Assembly (NCBI GenBank): GCA_008330645.1
Contig: VLTN01000086.1
Span: 33,568 to 97,567 of the forward strand
Origin: Cafeteria roenbergensis
Taxonomy: Eukaryota; Sar; Bigyra; Bicosoecida; Cafeteriaceae
Direction: 5' to 3'
DNA: 64,000 nt
Shown here: piece after piece, positions 9,001 through 16,780 of the stretch
Layout of the letters: the number at the start of each line of letters is the position of its first letter
Position numbering within the stretch: position 1 is the first letter of the stretch
Program-made: the position numbers and the translations under genes
Notes under the pieces: generated by a model
Database searches by the model: none
What the model was told of the DNA's origin: nothing
The model's input: the letters and a program-made list of their open reading frames with translations, nothing else

Positions 9001-11379
9001 GCGCTGCGGCGGTGGCGGGTGAAGCGCGACGCGGCGGCCAGAGTGCTGCAGCGAGCGTTCCAGGCGTTCTCCTGGCGGAGAATGTTCCGCTCCGCAGCGA
9101 CCCGTCGGGCCGATGCGGTTTCGCGGCTCTGCCGGTGGTGGCGGAACAACCGCACGATGCGCCTGTGGCGCGCGCTGTTCCGGAACAAGGCGGCTCTCAA
9201 GGCCCTGGCGCGGCGGCGCGAGCGCTCGGCGCACCGGGTGACGGAGCGCCTCGAGACGCGCTGGGCGCTCGACCTGAAGCGCCAGCACGAGGTGGCCAGG
9301 ATCATGCAGCGGCTCTACCGGGCCCGCTCCTCGGAGCGCAACTCGCCCACGTGGCAGGCGCGGCGGCGGCTCTTCGAGGAGCTGCAGTACGCTCCGCGGC
9401 AGCGGCGGGTGTTCCTGGCGGCGGCCGAGTCCCAGGAGCTGGTGCCGTTCAAGTCCGCGCGCGCCTATCTCCCGGCCGTGCGGGGCGACCTGGTCGACAG
9501 GGCCCGCCGGCGGCTGCGCGTGGACGTGCGCGTGCTCGCTCGGCGGATCGTGGAGGGCACCCGGGCGGAGGCGGAGGAGGCTTCGAGCGAGACGGCGCTG
9601 GCCATCAGCGGCGGCGGCGGGGCAGTCGAGCGACTCCGCGCCGCTCTGGCGGGGGCCCGATCGGGCGGCGGCGGCGAGCACATGGCGTCCCTGATGCGGG
9701 TCAGCGAGGAGGAGCGTCGCCTGATGGAGGTCGTTCGGGCGGCCGGCCAGGGGGGCTGGGGCCTGGGGCCGTTCGCGGGCATGAAGGCCTTTGGAGGCGC
9801 CGTTCTGGCCGTCACCGGCGGCCTCGGAACCAGGCGGCGAAAGCAGCGGGCCGCGGCGAGGCCGCCGCTCCAGCCGCCCTCGTCGTCCGCGCGCTCCGGC
9901 AGAGCCGCTGTCCGGACGGTGGCCAGGCCCTGGTCGACGCAGGCAGCGGCGGGGCTGACCTCCAGGGCGGAGCACCACCACCGGCAGCACCCCGACCAGG
10001 ACGCCGACGTCCTCGACGAGGCAGAGGAGGAGGAGGAGGAGGACGGGGACGACGACGCCGATGACGACGCGGATGACGACGAGCTGCGGCTCGACGACGA
10101 GGGACCGGCAGAGCCGCGAAACCGCGGCGCGGCCTGGGGACGGCGGCGGCGTCGTGGCCTGGGCGAACCCGAGAGGCTCGGCGGCGGGATCGAGGGGGCC
10201 CTGGTGGGGCCCCGCATGCCCCAGCAGGGGGACCTGCCCAAGGACAGCCTGCCGCTCGCAGGCCCCGGAGATGCGCGGCGGCCGGACACACGGGCCGACG
10301 CGGAGGCCTCGGTGCAGGAGGCGGCGGCGCGAAACCGCGCCCAGGCGGCGGTGAAGCGCCGGGCCAGGGCGCGGCTGCGAGCGCGGCTGGTGGGGCTCAG
10401 CGTCGGCGCCGAGGCGAACGCTCTGGCGGTGCGCCTCCTCAACGCGTACGAGCTGGGCAGGGCGGAGATGGTGCTGCGCCGGCGGGCGCTGGCGCTGGGG
10501 TGGCGCACCCCCGCGATGCGGAAGCGAGACAAGGCCACCTCCAAGGCGGCCCGCAGACAGGGTCCAGCCGGGTCAGGCGCGGAGGCCGGAGCGGACGCGC
10601 TGGCGGCCGCGTCACTCGCGGCGGGCAGCGCCGTGCCGGCCGGCGGGTCGGCCTCGTCGTCGTCGTCGGCGACGTCGTCCGTGGCGGCGTCGGCCGCGTC
10701 GGCGCTCCGGGCTGCCTCCAAAGCGGGGTACGTCGAGTCGCGCCGGGACAGCAAGGCGGCTGACTGGGAGGCAGACGCCCTCACGCGCGTGTGGATGGGG
10801 GGCAAGCGACCCGGGGGCCTGTTCCCGGCGCTGGAGGCGGAGGCGCGGCTGGTGCAGGCGAGCCTGGGGCTGGCCAACGCGAAGAACATCCGCGGGGCCC
10901 CGGGCCCGTTCGGGGTGGAGGGCTGGCACTTTGCACGCGCCGTCAGCGTCCGGCCCGACGAGGCAGAGTTGACCGTCGCGGACATTCGCACGCGCAAGCG
11001 CATTCGCGACCTGGACTGGGAACGCGCGGCGGGGTACCACTACGCCGCCATGGCGAGGGAGGAGCTGGCCAAGACGCGCCGCGAGGAGGCCAACTTGAAG
11101 CGGGACATCGACGCCATGCAGCGGCGGTCGGCGGACATGGAAGACGCTCTCTCGCGCTTTCGCGCAGTCACGGACGAGCTGGCGGCGGACGTCACGGAGC
11201 ACGAGGCGCAGGCGCGGAGGAACGAGGAGGCGCAAGAGCGCGTGCTCAGGGAGGTGGAGGCCGTGCGGGCGGAGGCGTGGGCGGCGCGCGAGGAGGGAGG
11301 AGGGGTCATCGGCGCGGACGAGCTGCTCGCGCTGATGCGCAGGCTGACGGCCGCCGCAGGCATGGAGGAGGGGATCTGA
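64..11379 (+). CDS. Giant leucine-rich-repeat and IQ-motif protein with C-terminal coiled coil
   Basis: About 3771 residues. The frame is open to the left edge; an earlier in-frame TTG at 34 is not a credible eukaryotic start, so I use the first ATG (64), but an upstream exon is possible. Cysteine-type (AMN1/FBXL-like) LRRs lie in blocks near residues 513-559, 701-812, 1070-1243 and 1799-1909, with motifs such as LTSLDVSGC and LQELNLAGC. Residues about 2480-3090 carry a series of basic IQ-like helices (AVTIQSAWRMHVAK, ASLIQRQWKTHVGRA, AALQTCFRGFASRR), expected to bind calmodulin or EF-hand light chains. An Asp/Glu tract follows (about 3314-3349), then a coiled coil (about 3658-3746). Long Ser/Gly/Ala-rich linkers separate the blocks. 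LRR plus IQ suggests a scaffold, perhaps ciliary or centrosomal; that role is inferred. No F-box is visible. It converges on the TPR gene downstream. Confidence 0.85.
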   Translation: MALPEEGSALPTLGERFPLGGDGDDDHVEDEDAIGRVTRFRGAGETKSGRAGSKWTSTGVGPVGRSRGFAAVKGRAGAGTSAAASRGQGGLPLTGRSDGSASLGDPRSDRAGSSTGRASSRGSGRVSSRSKTSDLASRSSRQSVRLADDVPQMDAGRPFSYDWSQLAVVGPQPWALELARLRADAAQRAKWGRPAERYRVWPEPGHRGATARAGKILAVARRGDVGTSRWMAGAASLESLVLAAGTRLDGAEAASEWRARLAAAEAAADASGGRGPSTSAARSAAGRAQWGSSSAWAAGGSMWDVARGDGASAAGGVTQALRRAAGAGGAPALVGLPLSLQSAQSAAELDALRSGFASLRRRRAAEAAAAAAAAAAAAGRGGAGTSAGQPAEDDELATTFRRDRNPMAPWAVEQPSGGPEQTAHAAADPSASGVGADLRPALPAHGRDIGLRGPMHQDMLSLDFGHRRPLPVVDFRGFGASLTDPLLRSLMRMGSGVSAGPSRAPSLMTSPSVKALRSLSVRGCRSLTSESLLPLVLASPSLTSLDVSGCLGLGATFFRGLMADWFFETRRDALHHALGQIRAGKAQQAALRGEITTALQDVDSSAIDEELLLAEDQGLLGDAGETAGGGVGGSGRDARSSTAAGRRSGAAQSGRATGRATSKSSSGLGLGAPSPAGERRSRLELFGTAGSALPANARPTRLRHVLRRLDVSRCPGVTRAVVRSWPSRLLSLEWLCLRGAGEGGGSDAVRDAALDQIASRPGGFARLTSLDIGNCSAVSDEGVVGLLSATAGALQELNLAGCRQLTALALTGLPAGQREGSGEAAPSAGRSTGAGGVQGGEGSRPGEQGSAGDGVGASVKSRSSVRQPASARPSGGSHGGEAQGSKTASDKLRGSASRGSLKGRRGASSSLASTAASTDSLDMMATRMTSASDGPAAEDPAPMSDAESEGGGPRSAAGGVTGPHAAEVDDDPTDTTEAGGKLVRGPRTGFRKDYASIRDTMRARRRSPSLTEGKLLGIDADKQLALSAAEPEMGRAAKEGAERERAVAAAMGEPTSSAMLTGPRVRAPSVAIVKVDLSDTLLGDSALGLIAGACPQLTALTLRRCRRIGASGLGSIFRRCHRLTSLDVTDSQQLNDAAISALVAACTPTDLRQGRATFLAAAASLRSTSEVDWMQSQGFACPLSALTLTGCHRITDDGVAALARRFGASLQALHLSGCRAVGDASLSALAEHCFGLQELSLAGRLNVQLPAVKPPGNAVAGTDATSHAMLIRRTVDDDGNDIASDDDGDQGDLAGGDDAEAWSSGDEATQRALAALDDGDDVVAAAAAATAGGADRRRLARLRGGPKQHHKTMFGRPRVTGAGLRRLFESVALRASLQRLDLRGLVQLKDADVALMFPLEAERERERRLDRAKRRRRRRRKQKRRMRWLQQHSREHQPQQQEPGTGDSFDTDRSGDEADGDGKRDGARRQRQGALPGRRGTSKALSRRTGAQARHRASARATSKGLGVSSAGDAAGSAPAAVAAAGAASAWPGADAARGPGDGSSGSDGSGDSDSSSGVSDNTLQERPDRVAPGYFDNPSDRRILRGGGGGLDGISTDIFGRATSDFVVGDADGTIDGAGTYGGIDAEVASLAGSSDAERRREEELNIAYASPAGLQSLNLRGTRVGRAAVQRLTSWLVEQRQLTRRAAASAGLLPDGLAADGGPDSGWEGWGDQAHTLAPAGPLSSAFGDGDASGEPALPAAAAVAGALPTSSALANPRTGLPRDGPTAGVRGAAPRLRIGRRRTAVAAVEVPPFTPALRRLLLSNCADLDDAALAEFGRAAPYLESLTIDGSVLVTTAGVAAVAAVCPNLRLLSLCRVSLVTDDAVAALARDCPLMERLRVKDCPDITQGGLLRAARLLPRVWLGLESSLQLGQSHVAQVSVADQSEGQEASGTAQLAIPAPASGNRRSDHLAAVKSGRSVAPEQSLLAVTASIEPSVATGRSAGDAADATGGRRAVAVKAFPGHFPEYPRDTATPSVLWSARTAGAKGGLSSRSSGAGRDTSRSFATPPTLAAQRGADGEGRSGAVDAVLALPRAWDEPGSGRSDAEVGDVGTLGRLKRGALSPLAHGATVGGRGRSLHREDGAPAEPMQRGGSAPALPRVSHRGTGAAESHRHRKRVKDTSGTAQLRKASTLLAAALGKLAGFVEQREAAKGSAAAAAVANAVADSELARSRRAQSRPGASAPGSAMVASPLKQSHWPAPDAQRAASGRATTPQPRSTVRAEPPETSEAAATAAAGFVAGTESGRTGRETAGSGQHAQQGALPVLPMPQAQPRTAPSGRSSGRPGRVRSQSAGPVRRSLSPAPAEAGSAAGKDGSADAEDSGPADASRGAGDLGPAAEAGSSAKQWLVGESADGDGPGGAGSARGVSAAAGGAALDAWDDSETGRLLRRSAASAIVAASMLPSAEGLGPSALAAVSCEVGLTPALPLVLRTVSRRAEEMRAAAVLQHNLRQYRRRCMVLRAQRAVTTAVAERLRAGAVAMQRLWRQYSARLQVRRLLAERVTTLSRHRMASWKLIQRWWRGCVGREEARRHRLARLLRRFHAWRRLVRAFNVAAAERPADCAVTIQSAWRMHVAKTSAAVRRRAATSIGRASCRAVFRRRLVAALPAVRRVALARLAVARFGQCRWRGFAYGRRVAAELRERRRAGAAALQTCFRGFASRRNARAMRRRTLLGATLLGAAARGLLVRARLCRHFVATRFIETPPIMTSLGPPDSEAAGPPPADHGAARDRERPAASPPAGARSGEHANASADADADADADAEAAGGDAAGAAVAAVAPVWPFPARARCVWQRRLAERVLERRRVAAAATRRILRQWRVFRFRRLLWHRHFGRLVERKRVNDAASLIQRQWKTHVGRAIVREGRRRARLARLVAAHARGFMTRRRLRRERQEALQAEAAERAAAKHPWLRGWVRNVECGAAVKIRRWWRAIIGPHLALRRWRVKRDAAARVLQRAFQAFSWRRMFRSAATRRADAVSRLCRWWRNNRTMRLWRALFRNKAALKALARRRERSAHRVTERLETRWALDLKRQHEVARIMQRLYRARSSERNSPTWQARRRLFEELQYAPRQRRVFLAAAESQELVPFKSARAYLPAVRGDLVDRARRRLRVDVRVLARRIVEGTRAEAEEASSETALAISGGGGAVERLRAALAGARSGGGGEHMASLMRVSEEERRLMEVVRAAGQGGWGLGPFAGMKAFGGAVLAVTGGLGTRRRKQRAAARPPLQPPSSSARSGRAAVRTVARPWSTQAAAGLTSRAEHHHRQHPDQDADVLDEAEEEEEEDGDDDADDDADDDELRLDDEGPAEPRNRGAAWGRRRRRGLGEPERLGGGIEGALVGPRMPQQGDLPKDSLPLAGPGDARRPDTRADAEASVQEAAARNRAQAAVKRRARARLRARLVGLSVGAEANALAVRLLNAYELGRAEMVLRRRALALGWRTPAMRKRDKATSKAARRQGPAGSGAEAGADALAAASLAAGSAVPAGGSASSSSSATSSVAASAASALRAASKAGYVESRRDSKAADWEADALTRVWMGGKRPGGLFPALEAEARLVQASLGLANAKNIRGAPGPFGVEGWHFARAVSVRPDEAELTVADIRTRKRIRDLDWERAAGYHYAAMAREELAKTRREEANLKRDIDAMQRRSADMEDALSRFRAVTDELAADVTEHEAQARRNEEAQERVLREVEAVRAEAWAAREEGGGVIGADELLALMRRLTAAAGMEEGI
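8446..8480 (+). repeat. Hexanucleotide (GCGGAT)n microsatellite in CDS
   Basis: About six copies of GCGGAT, codon-aligned, encode an alternating Ala-Asp run between two IQ-like helices of the LRR/IQ protein. It is length-unstable in principle but always in frame. Confidence 0.9.
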
Positions 11380-11936
11380 CCGCACTGCGTGTCGGCAGCG
11401 CGGCCGCCCTGCAGTGTCAGCGCGATTCGGCGATGTGCAGGCTTGGCATCGCGGAGCTGGTCGGCGCTTGCAGGGCATGTGCGCGCGCAGCGAGGCCGAG
11501 TGTGACGCTGGCCTTCTCGGTGCAGGGAAGGCGTGGTCGCACTGGCGCAAGCAGGCAGGTTCTGTGGGCGTGCGCAAGGCTTGCTTGTGTGTGCACCGCG
11601 TCGTTGTTTGGAGCGAGTGCGACTGTGCAGGCATTCCACAGTGCGTGGCTTGCTGTGTCCACCCCCGCTTGGGCCAGAGCCGCCAGCCGCGTGTTCGTTT
11701 GCTTGTTTTCTCAGCTGAGCCAGTTCCGTGGCCCCAATTGAACGACGAATGGATCGCGAGTGCGGCACCTGAGGCGGCAGGGGGGAGGGTCCCAGTGAAT
11801 CTGTTGAGAGGAGCAACTGTGCAGCAACCACAAGTCGTGTTGTTCCGACTCGGTCTGACACTTCGCCACGGAGCGGCCAGCCCGCAAGCTGAGCTTTGCT
11901 CGCACAGATGAATCGGGGGCGTGGAAGGAGCACGAG
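11380..11936. other. Convergent intergenic region
   Basis: Lies between the stops of the LRR/IQ gene (+) and the first CLU/TPR gene (-). Base composition is more balanced than in the flanking coding sequence. Only short overlapping open frames occur and none looks like protein. It presumably holds both 3' UTRs and polyadenylation signals; I cannot place these. Confidence 0.6.
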
Positions 11937-14900
11937 CTACTGCAAGCAAGCCCCAATCAGTCGGCGCACTTGCGCGAAGTGGGGGTGATGTTCGCCCAAG
12001 GACCTCGCAAAGATGCCAGAACACCTGGTGAGCAGTTCCAGGGCGACCTCATTCTCGCCCTTGAGCAGCCGACACTGCGCCATCGTGTACACCGTGTTCG
12101 CGAAGCTCGGGTGCTCCTCGCCAAGCGAGGAGGCTTGGATGGCCCCGCACCGCTCCAGCAGATCCAGTGCCGCGTCGTACTCACTCATTTGCAGCCGACA
12201 TTGCGCCATCGCGTACAGCGTGCCTGCAAAGTCTGGGTGATCCTCGCCCACCGACGAGGCCTGGATGGCCCTGCAGCTCTCCAGCAGAGTCAGCGCTGCG
12301 TTGTACTCCCCCTTGGCACGCCGACACTGCGCCATTGTGGACACCGCGCCCGCGAAGTCTGGGTGCTCCTCGCCCACCGACAAGGCGTAGATGTCCCGGC
12401 AGCGCTTCAGCAGCTCAAGTGCCGCGTCATACTCGCCCTTGTGCTGCCTACATTGTGCCATTGTGAACAGCGTGCGGGCAAAGTCTGGGTGCTTCTTGCC
12501 CACCAACAAAGTGCTGGCTTCCGCGCACCTCTCCAGCAGATCCAGCGCCGCATCGTACTCGCCAATCTGAAGCCGACACTGCGCCATCGTGTACAGCGTG
12601 CTCACGAAACTAGGGTGATCCTCGCCAAGCGACGAGGCTTGGATGGCCCCGCACCGCTCCAGAAGCTCCTGTGCTGCGTCGCACTCGCCCATTTGCAGCC
12701 GACATTGCGCCATTGCGTACAGCGTACCTGCGAAGCTCGGGTGCTCCTCGCCCAGCGACAAGGACTGACAGTCCCTGCAGTGTTCCAGCAGATCCAGCGC
12801 CACATTGTACTCGCCCAAAGCACGCCGGCACTGCGCCATCGTGTACAGCGTGCCGCCGAGGTTCGGGTGCTCCTCGCCCACCGAGGAGGTGTAGATGTCT
12901 CTGCACCGCTCCAGCAGATCCAGTGCTGCGTCGTACTCGCCCTTCTGCTCACGACACTGCGCCATCGTGTACAGCGTACTTGCAAAGTTTGGGTGCACCT
13001 TGCCAACCGACGAGGCGTAGATGTCCCTGCACCGCTCCAGCAGCTCAAGCGCCGCGTCGTACTCGCCCCTGTGCTGCCAGCACTGCGCCATCGTGAACAC
13101 CGCGCTTGCAAACCTCGGGTGATCCTCGCCAACTGACGACGCGTACATGTCCCTGCAGCGCTCCAGGACCTCCAGCGCCGCATCACACTCGCCTCGATGC
13201 AAAAGCCGAACCCCGCATGCGTGCAGCCTCAGACCAAAAGCGTGGCTCGCGTCAGCATCCTCACGACAGCTTGCTGCCACCAACAAGCACAACACCTCCA
13301 GCGCCCCGAACGAAGACGCCCGCGCGCAAGTCTCCGACAGCGAGTGCACTGCGCCGCCTCGACGGTGCCGCCACGCCTCGCTGCACAGCCGCTCGCCCAG
13401 CCTCAAGCCGCGCAGCTGTGACGCGATCATGCGCTCCGCCAGTCCCGCTGAGTCGCCCCCGAACGACAGCGCAGCGCCTCGCCGCTCGCTCTGCGCGCCG
13501 GACCCAGACACCTTCACGCGCCGCCCACACCCCCGCTGCATGGCCGCCCACGCCTGCGCGACGGTACTCCCAGCTGCGGCTGCTTCCTGGCCTACCAGTA
13601 CCGCCGTCACCAGCGGCACGCCGCGCCCCCTGGCCGCCACACCACGAGCCACGCAGCACGCCAGCAGCCAGTCCGCATCCGCATCGGCGCCCCCGGCAGC
13701 TCCCTCTGACACCAGACACTCCAGCGCCGCTGCACCGCTCGACCCGGGACTCGGCAGGCTGCCGCACGCCGCAGCGGCGCGAAGCACCGGTCGAGGAAGC
13801 CCCATACCGCCGGGCTCCCCTGCTCGGTCCAGCATCGCGCCCAGCACCCGCCACGCGTGCCGCAGCCCCAGCCCGCGGGTATGAAGGCCGGCTTTGACCG
13901 CTCGCCGCACCCACGCCACGTCGTCGCCCTGCCCCGCTCGCCAGCACTCGATCAGACGCTCCTGCACCGCATCCGCCGCCCGGGCCACGTTGTCGGCGCC
14001 CAGCAACACGCCGCCCGCCGCCACAAGTCTGCCCTTCGCAAGGCCCGCGGCATCCCCGCCACTGGCCATCACGGCGTCCGGTGACACCGGCTCCGCCCCT
14101 GCCTCCCGCAGCACGGCTGCCGCCTCGGGTCGGAACAGCGCCGTCAAGTGCTGTGCCCGCCAGTACTGCCTGGGCCGCGGCAGGAGCACTCGGATCGCCC
14201 CGTCGCTCGACTGCATCACCGCCACCCCGCAGCACGACGCCAGCGGGCCCAGCTCAACCGCGCTCCACACCGGAGCCGTGGCGCCAGTCAGGAGCCCAGC
14301 CTCCCGAGCGGCCAGTGTGGCCAAGGCAGCGTCAGTCGAGCCGCCCTCCGGCAGCCCCACCACTCGCAGCACTGGTGAGGACGAGGACGAGGTCCAGCCA
14401 TCCAAAGCTGCCCTGCCACCTTCACCATCAGCGCCAGACGGGGCCCTCAGAGCAGCGGCCCACACGACCGCAACCTGGCCACCCGCCGCCGCACCGCCGC
14501 CCGTCACGTCGGGGATGCACAGCCGGTGCGTGTCCAGCAGCACCACCTCGCCCCACGGCAGCGCGTGCAGCTCCACGTCGAACGGCAGACGACTCGGCAC
14601 CCCACCGGCATCTCTGGCCACAGTGGCGCTGTGCTCCGCGTGCACCGGCCGCAGCGGGTCCAGCACCACGCCGTGCTCCGCCTCCACCTGCGCGCACACC
14701 CCTGAGCTCTCGGCCGCATGCCGGCCCGCCCCCACGCTCTCCAGCAGCGCGTCCGTGGCCGGGCCCAGCCGCGGGAAGCCGTCCGGGTCCCTGTCGCCCC
14801 GCACCCTCCGGTACTCGTGCCGGGTGAACAAACCTGAGATGGGAGCCTTCAGACTCGGGGCCAGGTGCAGCCCCGCCGCCAGCTCCTCCGCCACGCCGTC

Positions 14901-15695
14901 CAGCTCCGCGCACACGTGTGCCGTCCTCCCGCCGTCACCCGATCCCACCCGCAGCGTGTCGCCGCCGACCGCGTGCCGCGAGAAGCCCTGCACGCGGTAC
15001 ACCCGCTCCGGCCGACCAGCCGCGTCGCGCACCGTCACGTCCACGCACGACGCCAGCGGTACCGTCAGCAGCCGCGCCGCGTCCGCCTCGTGGAGGTGCG
15101 TGAGCATGGCCAGCTCGTGCTTGGCCGCCTTGTCCGCCATCACAGAGGAGCCCTTGTAGATGCCCACCGTGTCCTCGGCGATCTTGAAGAAGGCCCCCCT
15201 GCTGGGGTCGGCCACCTTGACGCCCCCCGCGAAGCCTACGTCCACCACTCGGAGACTCTCGCCACCCCGCAAGCGGCCCACGCACTCCTGCGTGATGACC
15301 TGAAGCGGCCTGTCGTCGCCGCTGCGCCTGCGCTGCTTGGCGTCGTGGAAGGCCCGGGCGATGGCGTCGGCGGCGCCCTCGGTGATGCGCTGGAAGGCCT
15401 GCCTCACACCCGCCAGCTCCTCCAGGCGCTCCAGGTGGTCGTGGGCGGTGAGCGTGGGCTTGTTGCGGAGGCGCGCGGCCTTGTCGCCCACGGTCTCGGG
15501 GCGAGCTGCGCCGGCTGCGGCCGGATGTTCAGCTCGGTGCGGCATGCCCGCTCCGCGAGGCGCAGCGCCAGGGGCTGTGCTGGCTTGCGCGGCATGGCCA
15601 GGGGCGAGGACAGTTTGCTGAAGCACAGCTGCATATTGGCCCGCTCCCGCAGCGCCGGCTTCCGGGGCCGTGAACGCCCCTGCCGCAGGGAACAT
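11937..15695 (-). CDS. CLU-like domain plus kinesin-light-chain-type TPR protein, paralogue A
   Basis: About 1252 residues from the ATG at 15695; the frame extends upstream to a GTG, but paralogue comparison shows that part is untranslated leader. The N-terminal half resembles the CLU (clustered mitochondria) domain: FFKIAEDTVGIYKGSS, a TLRVGSGDGGRT stretch, VVLLDTHRLCIPDV (compare the family's D-F-A-R-x-F-P-P-E), a later LFRPEAA...PVSPDA stretch and LHTRGLGLRHAWRVLG. Residues about 835-1251 are ten 42-residue TPRs of KLC type (core GEYDAALDLLERCRDIYASS). CLU proteins also end in KLC-type TPRs, which supports the assignment. Known CLU proteins affect mitochondrial distribution and bind mRNA for nuclear-encoded mitochondrial proteins; a shared role here is inference. 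The CLU match is divergent and by eye only. Confidence 0.75.
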   Translation of the reverse strand: MFPAAGAFTAPEAGAAGAGQYAAVLQQTVLAPGHAAQASTAPGAAPRGAGMPHRAEHPAAAGAARPETVGDKAARLRNKPTLTAHDHLERLEELAGVRQAFQRITEGAADAIARAFHDAKQRRRSGDDRPLQVITQECVGRLRGGESLRVVDVGFAGGVKVADPSRGAFFKIAEDTVGIYKGSSVMADKAAKHELAMLTHLHEADAARLLTVPLASCVDVTVRDAAGRPERVYRVQGFSRHAVGGDTLRVGSGDGGRTAHVCAELDGVAEELAAGLHLAPSLKAPISGLFTRHEYRRVRGDRDPDGFPRLGPATDALLESVGAGRHAAESSGVCAQVEAEHGVVLDPLRPVHAEHSATVARDAGGVPSRLPFDVELHALPWGEVVLLDTHRLCIPDVTGGGAAAGGQVAVVWAAALRAPSGADGEGGRAALDGWTSSSSSPVLRVVGLPEGGSTDAALATLAAREAGLLTGATAPVWSAVELGPLASCCGVAVMQSSDGAIRVLLPRPRQYWRAQHLTALFRPEAAAVLREAGAEPVSPDAVMASGGDAAGLAKGRLVAAGGVLLGADNVARAADAVQERLIECWRAGQGDDVAWVRRAVKAGLHTRGLGLRHAWRVLGAMLDRAGEPGGMGLPRPVLRAAAACGSLPSPGSSGAAALECLVSEGAAGGADADADWLLACCVARGVAARGRGVPLVTAVLVGQEAAAAGSTVAQAWAAMQRGCGRRVKVSGSGAQSERRGAALSFGGDSAGLAERMIASQLRGLRLGERLCSEAWRHRRGGAVHSLSETCARASSFGALEVLCLLVAASCREDADASHAFGLRLHACGVRLLHRGECDAALEVLERCRDMYASSVGEDHPRFASAVFTMAQCWQHRGEYDAALELLERCRDIYASSVGKVHPNFASTLYTMAQCREQKGEYDAALDLLERCRDIYTSSVGEEHPNLGGTLYTMAQCRRALGEYNVALDLLEHCRDCQSLSLGEEHPSFAGTLYAMAQCRLQMGECDAAQELLERCGAIQASSLGEDHPSFVSTLYTMAQCRLQIGEYDAALDLLERCAEASTLLVGKKHPDFARTLFTMAQCRQHKGEYDAALELLKRCRDIYALSVGEEHPDFAGAVSTMAQCRRAKGEYNAALTLLESCRAIQASSVGEDHPDFAGTLYAMAQCRLQMSEYDAALDLLERCGAIQASSLGEEHPSFANTVYTMAQCRLLKGENEVALELLTRCSGIFARSLGEHHPHFAQVRRLIGACLQ
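11940..13199 (-). repeat. Ten tandem 126-bp TPR-encoding units (paralogue A)
   Basis: Each unit encodes 42 residues with the pattern GEY-DAAL-LLERC-...-GEEHP-F--TLYTMAQCR. Copies vary more than in paralogue B: units with C or N for Y, and a lone AEAST segment in unit 6. The last unit is capped by RLIGACLQ before the stop. Confidence 0.9.
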
Positions 15696-16780
15696 GCCGC
15701 TTTCAGTCAAAGCGGTTCTGCACTCTTCATCTGTGCTGCGGTGGGCCACTGCGAGGGAGCGGGCGGGCGGCCAAAGCGAGCGGGCGCAAACAAACTGAGC
15801 TTGGCAGCCAGCACGCGCCCCGCTGACATCCTGTTCTCCAGTCACAACGCGCGCCCCCAAAGCTGCACGAACGGCTCGCAACACCTGGCGCCTCCCTCAC
15901 TTGGACCTCAGGTGCGGGTCGGCCCGGCGAAAGTGTGAGTGTTGTTTTCCGGGCAGGTGGGTAAGCTTGTTGTTGGGCTTGACTGTGGCGTGAACTCACG
16001 AGCTGTGTCTCGCTGTCTTGAGTTGACTCTGCCGGGCCCCGAAGCCGCCGAAGTGCTCGCCCGCCGCTAGACTGGTGGAGGGCAGCGCTCTTCAGTCGCC
16101 CTCCCCTGGCTCCGCCGCCCTGAGCTGCCTGCCGCGTCCCTGTCCTGCTCCAAAGCGCCCAACGAATTGGCCGCAGAGCTCGTAGATGTGTTCGGCGCCA
16201 GCAGATGCGCCCCTTGCCCACCTTCAGGCCGTGATGCTTCCGCGGACCCAGCCCTGCCGCCGTGCGAGTAGGCAGGAGGATATCATTGCTGCCTGACGAG
16301 AAGCGCGGGGGCAAGGGGGCCGGTCCACCACCGCTCCGACGCTCGCACCAGAACCCCAACAGGGCACACACAAGACAACATGAGCTCCATTGTGCCCTTC
16401 CTCGTCACGACCACGGGACGCAGGGGACCGGCAGCGGAAGTGGAGCGTTTGCGGTGAGCAGGGACGGCTGAGTGGCAACTCGTGGCAGCGTGATGGGTGT
16501 GATCTGGGATTGGGCTTGGGATTGCGGGTTTCGCGCGGTTTGTGATTCATCGGTGATGGATTTTGCTGGATTGGGTTTTGATGAGTCTGCGAATCGAGTG
16601 TCCGGCCCAAACTGTGGTTAACGTCAACAAATGTGCGGGCAAGACTCTCCATCGGGTGGCACAGAAACGAAGACCACGGACCCCATATGCCGCACCGATT
16701 CAAAGTATTGAGCAACCTCGTACCGCCGCCCGCACGCGATTCCCCAACGTCCCGGCAGGGTCGACACGGGCGAAATCCAG
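15696..16780. other. Intergenic region between the tandem CLU/TPR paralogues
   Basis: Holds the leader and promoter of paralogue A and the 3' UTR of paralogue B. About 325 bases upstream of the A start are recognisably homologous to the same part of B, so the duplicated unit included its promoter. The stretch 16495-16610 is conspicuously T/G-rich for this window, with repeated GGGATTG/GGGCTTG words. No convincing gene was found. Confidence 0.6.
15749..15900 (-). other. Putative 5'-leader intron of paralogue A
   Basis: On the minus strand, CCAA|GTGAGG at 15900 and a pyrimidine-rich CTCCCTCGCAG ending at 15749 could bound a 152-base intron upstream of the start. The same donor and acceptor positions are kept in paralogue B (151 bases), while the sequence between has frame-breaking indels. 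No transcript evidence is available. Confidence 0.35.
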
